NCBI GenBank assembly: GCA_018817545.1
Contig: JAHITL010000088.1
Coordinates: 1 to 8,692 of the forward strand
DNA length: 8,692 nucleotides
Direction: 5' to 3'
Source: Patescibacteria group bacterium
Lineage (GTDB): Bacteria; Patescibacteriota; Patescibacteriia; Patescibacteriales; GWC2-42-12
Shown: positions 7,098 to 8,692 of the stretch, one piece after another
Numbering within the stretch: the first letter of the stretch is position 1
How the letters are laid out: each line of letters begins with the position of its first letter
Translations under genes and position numbers: made by a program
Notes under the pieces: generated by a model
The model's database searches: none
The model's input: the letters and a program-made list of their open reading frames with translations, nothing else
Told to the model about the DNA's origin: nothing

Positions 7098-7141
7098 GGG
7101 TCTGTCGTTGAATACTGAATACGGTATTTGGCGACAGACCC
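7098..7141 (+). terminator. stem-loop between convergent genes, likely terminator
   Basis: Arms GGGTCTGTCG (7098-7107) and CGACAGACCC (7132-7141) pair perfectly. The inner AATAC (7111-7115) pairs with GTATT (7124-7128), leaving an 8-base loop. In plus-strand RNA the three bases between these blocks form G-U pairs, giving an 18-bp stem. In minus-strand RNA the same positions are C/A mismatches. On the minus strand the stem is followed by ATTTTTAA, a fair U-tract. On the plus strand T8 (7150-7157) lies eight bases after the stem. It begins four bases after the stop of the parvulin-like gene and touches the stop of the ZIP gene, fitting a bidirectional terminator. Confidence 0.7.
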
Positions 7142-7891
7142 TTAACCGATTTTTTTTAGAGCTAGCATAATAGCTATACCTAAGATGATCATTGAGAGTT
7201 GTAATAGTGATTTTTTAATAGAGGTGTCTTTTTTTAATTCAGGAATTAAGTCGGCTGTTGCAATATAAATAAAACCGCCTGCTGTGAATGGAATAATAAA
7301 AGTAATGAAATTATTTATTTGCGCGCCAATAATTAAAATTAATAATGCACCAAGGATTGCGCAGACAGCTGAAGCAAAGTTTAATAAAAGGGCTTTTTTT
7401 CTACTGTATCCAGCGTGTAATAAAATTCCAAAATCTCCAATTTCTTGCGGTATTTCGTGCGCAATAACAGCTAGGGTTGTTGTTATGCCTAGTTGAGGGT
7501 TTATTAAAAATGATCCAGCAATAATCATTCCATCAATAAAATTATGCAATCCATCGCCAATAAGATTCATTAATCCAACTGGATGCGGGTGATTTGGAGT
7601 TGTTGATAAATGACAATGTCGCCAATGAATAATTTTTTCTAAAATAAAAAATACTAAAATTCCAGCTAATAACCAAAGCCAAATAGCTATATCCTCTTTA
7701 TTGTTTTCTAAAGCCTCTGGCATTAAATGAAGAAAACTATCGCCAAGTAATGTTCCAGCAGAAAGGCTTACTAAAAACATTATTAAATTTTGTAATTTTT
7801 TTTCTGAAATGTTGAAAGTTAAAACCCCAATAAAGGATAGTAAAGAAACTATTATTACGCTTATTAATGAATAAAAATAAATTTGAGCCAT
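7142..7891 (-). CDS. ZIP-family divalent metal transporter
   Basis: This is a 249-residue polytopic membrane protein of the ZIP (ZupT/GufA-like) family, which moves zinc or related divalent metals into the cytoplasm. About eight membrane segments can be seen. The two metal-binding helices carry the signature residues: GDGLHNFIDGMIIAGS (112-127; D113, H116, N117, D120) and IAHEIPQEIGDFGILLHAG (143-161; H145, E146, E150). The TM3-TM4 loop has a histidine cluster (H89, H92, H94, H101, H103), as in many ZIP proteins. GDSFLHLMPEA near residue 50 is also family-typical. Length is normal and the protein looks complete. The gene stands alone on the minus strand, convergent with the parvulin-like gene and divergent from the one at 7998. 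A tandem repeat instead of a Shine-Dalgarno sequence precedes its ATG. The metal specificity cannot be read from the sequence. Confidence 0.92.
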   Translation of the reverse strand: MAQIYFYSLISVIIVSLLSFIGVLTFNISEKKLQNLIMFLVSLSAGTLLGDSFLHLMPEALENNKEDIAIWLWLLAGILVFFILEKIIHWRHCHLSTTPNHPHPVGLMNLIGDGLHNFIDGMIIAGSFLINPQLGITTTLAVIAHEIPQEIGDFGILLHAGYSRKKALLLNFASAVCAILGALLILIIGAQINNFITFIIPFTAGGFIYIATADLIPELKKDTSIKKSLLQLSMIILGIAIMLALKKIG

Positions 7892-7927
7892 GTTAAAAAG
7901 TTAAAAGTTCATAAAGTTCATAAAGTT
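7892..7927 (-). repeat. AACTTT-based tandem repeat directly before the ZIP start codon
   Basis: On the minus strand the units AACTTTATG, AACTTTATG, AACTTTT and AACTTTTT are followed by AAC, and then the ATG start of the ZIP gene. The repeat touches the start codon and holds no Shine-Dalgarno-like sequence. The two ATGs inside the units are in the ZIP frame but are closed by a TAA (first two bases of the AAC-TTT-TAA phase) before the true start, so they would give only 3- or 6-codon upstream reading frames. Confidence 0.8.
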
Positions 7928-7955
7928 AGATTTTAGTTTAGCATAAATTTTGGCT

Positions 7956-7984
7956 TTGACCAAATTGTTTTTTTGAATTACAGT
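7956..7984 (+). promoter_or_regulatory. candidate sigma-70 promoter for the gene at 7998
   Basis: TTGACC (7956-7961, five of six matches to TTGACA) and TACAGT (7979-7984, four of six matches to TATAAT) are 17 bp apart. The expected start near 7991 lies about seven bases before the ATG at 7998, so the mRNA would be nearly leaderless, which fits the absence of a ribosome binding site. An inverted repeat, TTTGG (7949-7953) with CCAAA (7960-7964), overlaps the -35 box and could be an operator, but arms of five bases are weak evidence. Confidence 0.4.
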
Positions 7985-7997
7985 AAATTAATAGTCT

Positions 7998-8456
7998 ATG
8001 AAGTTATTTTTAAATAAAAGTCAGTTGACGATGAATCCAGCTCAACTATTGCGTTGCGCTGGATATGCTTGCATTAGGGATCGTAGAACTGGGCAAGAGA
8101 GTATGGTACATCGTTTGGGGGGTGGTTTTTATCCTCGTTTTCATTTGTATTTAGAAGATCGTGGTGAGCAAGTAATTTTAAATTTACATCTTGATCAAAA
8201 ACAGCCGAGATATGAAGGCATGACAGCGCATAATGCTGATTATGATGGGGAAGTGGTTGAAAGAGAAATAGAAAGAATAAAAAGTTTTGCAATTAATAAT
8301 GCTAGACCAAAAATTAATAACTCGCAATTTGTAGCTGATGGTAATGAAAAAAATATTGATAACATTGACTTGCTTGATAAAATAAGACCAAAACAATTTA
8401 GCGCACCTGATAAGAAAGTAGAAAAGAAAAGCTGGTGGAGAAAGATTATAAGTTAA
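7998..8456 (+). CDS. conserved uncharacterised protein upstream of dnaG
   Basis: The protein has 152 residues with no membrane segment or signal peptide. A compact N-terminal domain (about 1-98) carries LNKSQLTMNPAQLLRCAGYACIRDRRTGQES, then RLGGGFYPRFHLYLEDRGEQVILNLHLDQK, then AHNADYDGEVVEREIERI. From memory this domain is strongly conserved and uncharacterised in Parcubacteria-like genomes. Histidines 38, 49, 64 and 78 could bind metal, but I see no defined site. The rest (about 99-140) is polar and probably disordered, ending in a basic-aromatic tail KKSWWRKIIS. It lies 32 bp upstream of dnaG on the same strand and may be co-transcribed with it, which hints at a replication- or nucleic-acid-related role, though this is only context. 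No function is assigned. Confidence 0.8.
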   Translation: MKLFLNKSQLTMNPAQLLRCAGYACIRDRRTGQESMVHRLGGGFYPRFHLYLEDRGEQVILNLHLDQKQPRYEGMTAHNADYDGEVVEREIERIKSFAINNARPKINNSQFVADGNEKNIDNIDLLDKIRPKQFSAPDKKVEKKSWWRKIIS

Positions 8457-8462
8457 AAGTAT

Positions 8463-8485
8463 AAAAATTAAAAAATTAAAAATTA
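8463..8485 (+). repeat. AAAAATTA tandem repeat abutting the dnaG start codon
   Basis: Units AAAAATTA, AAAAATTA and AAAATTA (8, 8 and 7 bp) end three bases before the ATG at 8489. They fill most of the 32-bp gap, and no Shine-Dalgarno sequence is present. In DNA this AT-rich the sequence alone is unremarkable; its position and 8-8-7 layout match the repeat before 3489. Confidence 0.6.
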
Positions 8486-8488
8486 CCA

Positions 8489-8692
8489 ATGAATTCTTCA
8501 GATGAAATTAAAAGTAAATTAGATATTGTTGAGGTTATTCGTGAGTATATCCAACTTAAAGCAGTTGGAATTAACTTTCGAGCGTGTTGTCCGTTTCATC
8601 ATGAAAAATCTCCATCTTTTACAGTAAGCCCTGAAAAGCAGATTTGGCATTGTTTTGGGTGTCAAAAAGGTGGCGATGTTTTTTCTTTTGTA
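8489..8692 (+). CDS. dnaG: DNA primase DnaG, N-terminal part (cut by window end)
   Basis: The first 68 residues are present and the frame is open to the window edge. DnaG makes the RNA primers for lagging-strand DNA synthesis with the replicative helicase. The start [27 protein letters not shown] is the usual primase N-terminus, and the CHC2 zinc-binding domain is complete: C34, H37, C55 and C58 in [12 protein letters not shown]...[11 protein letters not shown]. Only this domain is visible; the TOPRIM catalytic core and the helicase-binding domain would lie beyond the window. The ATG is the natural start for this family and has a tandem repeat rather than a Shine-Dalgarno sequence in front of it. 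The call is secure. Confidence 0.95.
   Translation, partial: MNSSDEIKSKLDIVEVIREYIQLKAVGINFRACCPFHHEKSPSFTVSPEKQIWHCFGCQKGGDVFSFV

Noticed and set aside
7284..7496. Plus-strand reading frame within the ZIP gene
   Set aside because: It is antisense to the metal-binding helices of a well-supported transporter, with no domain recognised.
7949..7964. Operator from the TTTGG/CCAAA inverted repeat
   Set aside because: Five-base arms with a six-base spacer are expected by chance; it is mentioned only as a note on the promoter.
8074..8489. Minus-strand reading frames opposite the gene before dnaG
   Set aside because: They overlap the conserved plus-strand gene and read as hydrophobic, low-complexity shadows.

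Overview
The window looks like a chromosomal piece of a Patescibacteria (Candidate Phyla Radiation) genome, most like the Parcubacteria side. The reasons are a very AT-rich sequence, almost exclusive TAA stops, no recognisable Shine-Dalgarno sequences, and several protein families that I recognise from memory as conserved in that group: the split coupling-protein pair, the C-terminal CxxC...CxxC ribbon with an FKPxGxRPxxC core, the glycosyltransferase ending in FWVTPKKR, and the small protein upstream of dnaG. The genetic code appears standard. No database search was possible, so the taxonomy is inference.

Left part (1-3420): the possible last codons of an upstream gene, then a membrane-anchored protein (65-1525) and, 26 bp later, a VirD4/HerA-like ATPase with a C-terminal zinc ribbon (1552-3420). 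Together they look like a type IV secretion or DNA-transfer coupling ATPase split into an anchor/barrel subunit and a motor subunit. Next comes a processive family 2 glycosyltransferase (3489-5006) with two N-terminal and three C-terminal membrane segments, probably acting in cell-surface polysaccharide synthesis.

Middle (5007-5326): a 320-bp gene-free stretch. Its first half is purine-rich low-complexity DNA built on AATAAGA-like words and contains an exact 43-bp direct repeat. Its second half holds two tandem REP-like palindromes whose stems differ by a paired (compensatory) insertion. It leads into a two-gene envelope operon: a DivIC/FtsB-like septum protein (5327-5767) and a protein (5780-7093) with a long charged cytoplasmic coil, one membrane segment and a degenerate parvulin/SurA-like external part.

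Right part: that operon converges on a ZIP-family metal transporter on the minus strand (7142-7891), and a strong stem-loop (7098-7141) fills the gap. Divergent from the transporter is a conserved uncharacterised protein (7998-8456) with a plausible sigma-70 promoter. It is followed after 32 bp by the 5' end of dnaG (8489 to the window edge), with a complete CHC2 zinc-binding motif.

The most unusual signals are non-coding: the covarying palindrome pair, the exact 43-bp repeat, and the short 7-9-bp tandem repeats that sit directly against the start codons of three unrelated genes (3489, 7891 and 8489) where a ribosome binding site would normally be.
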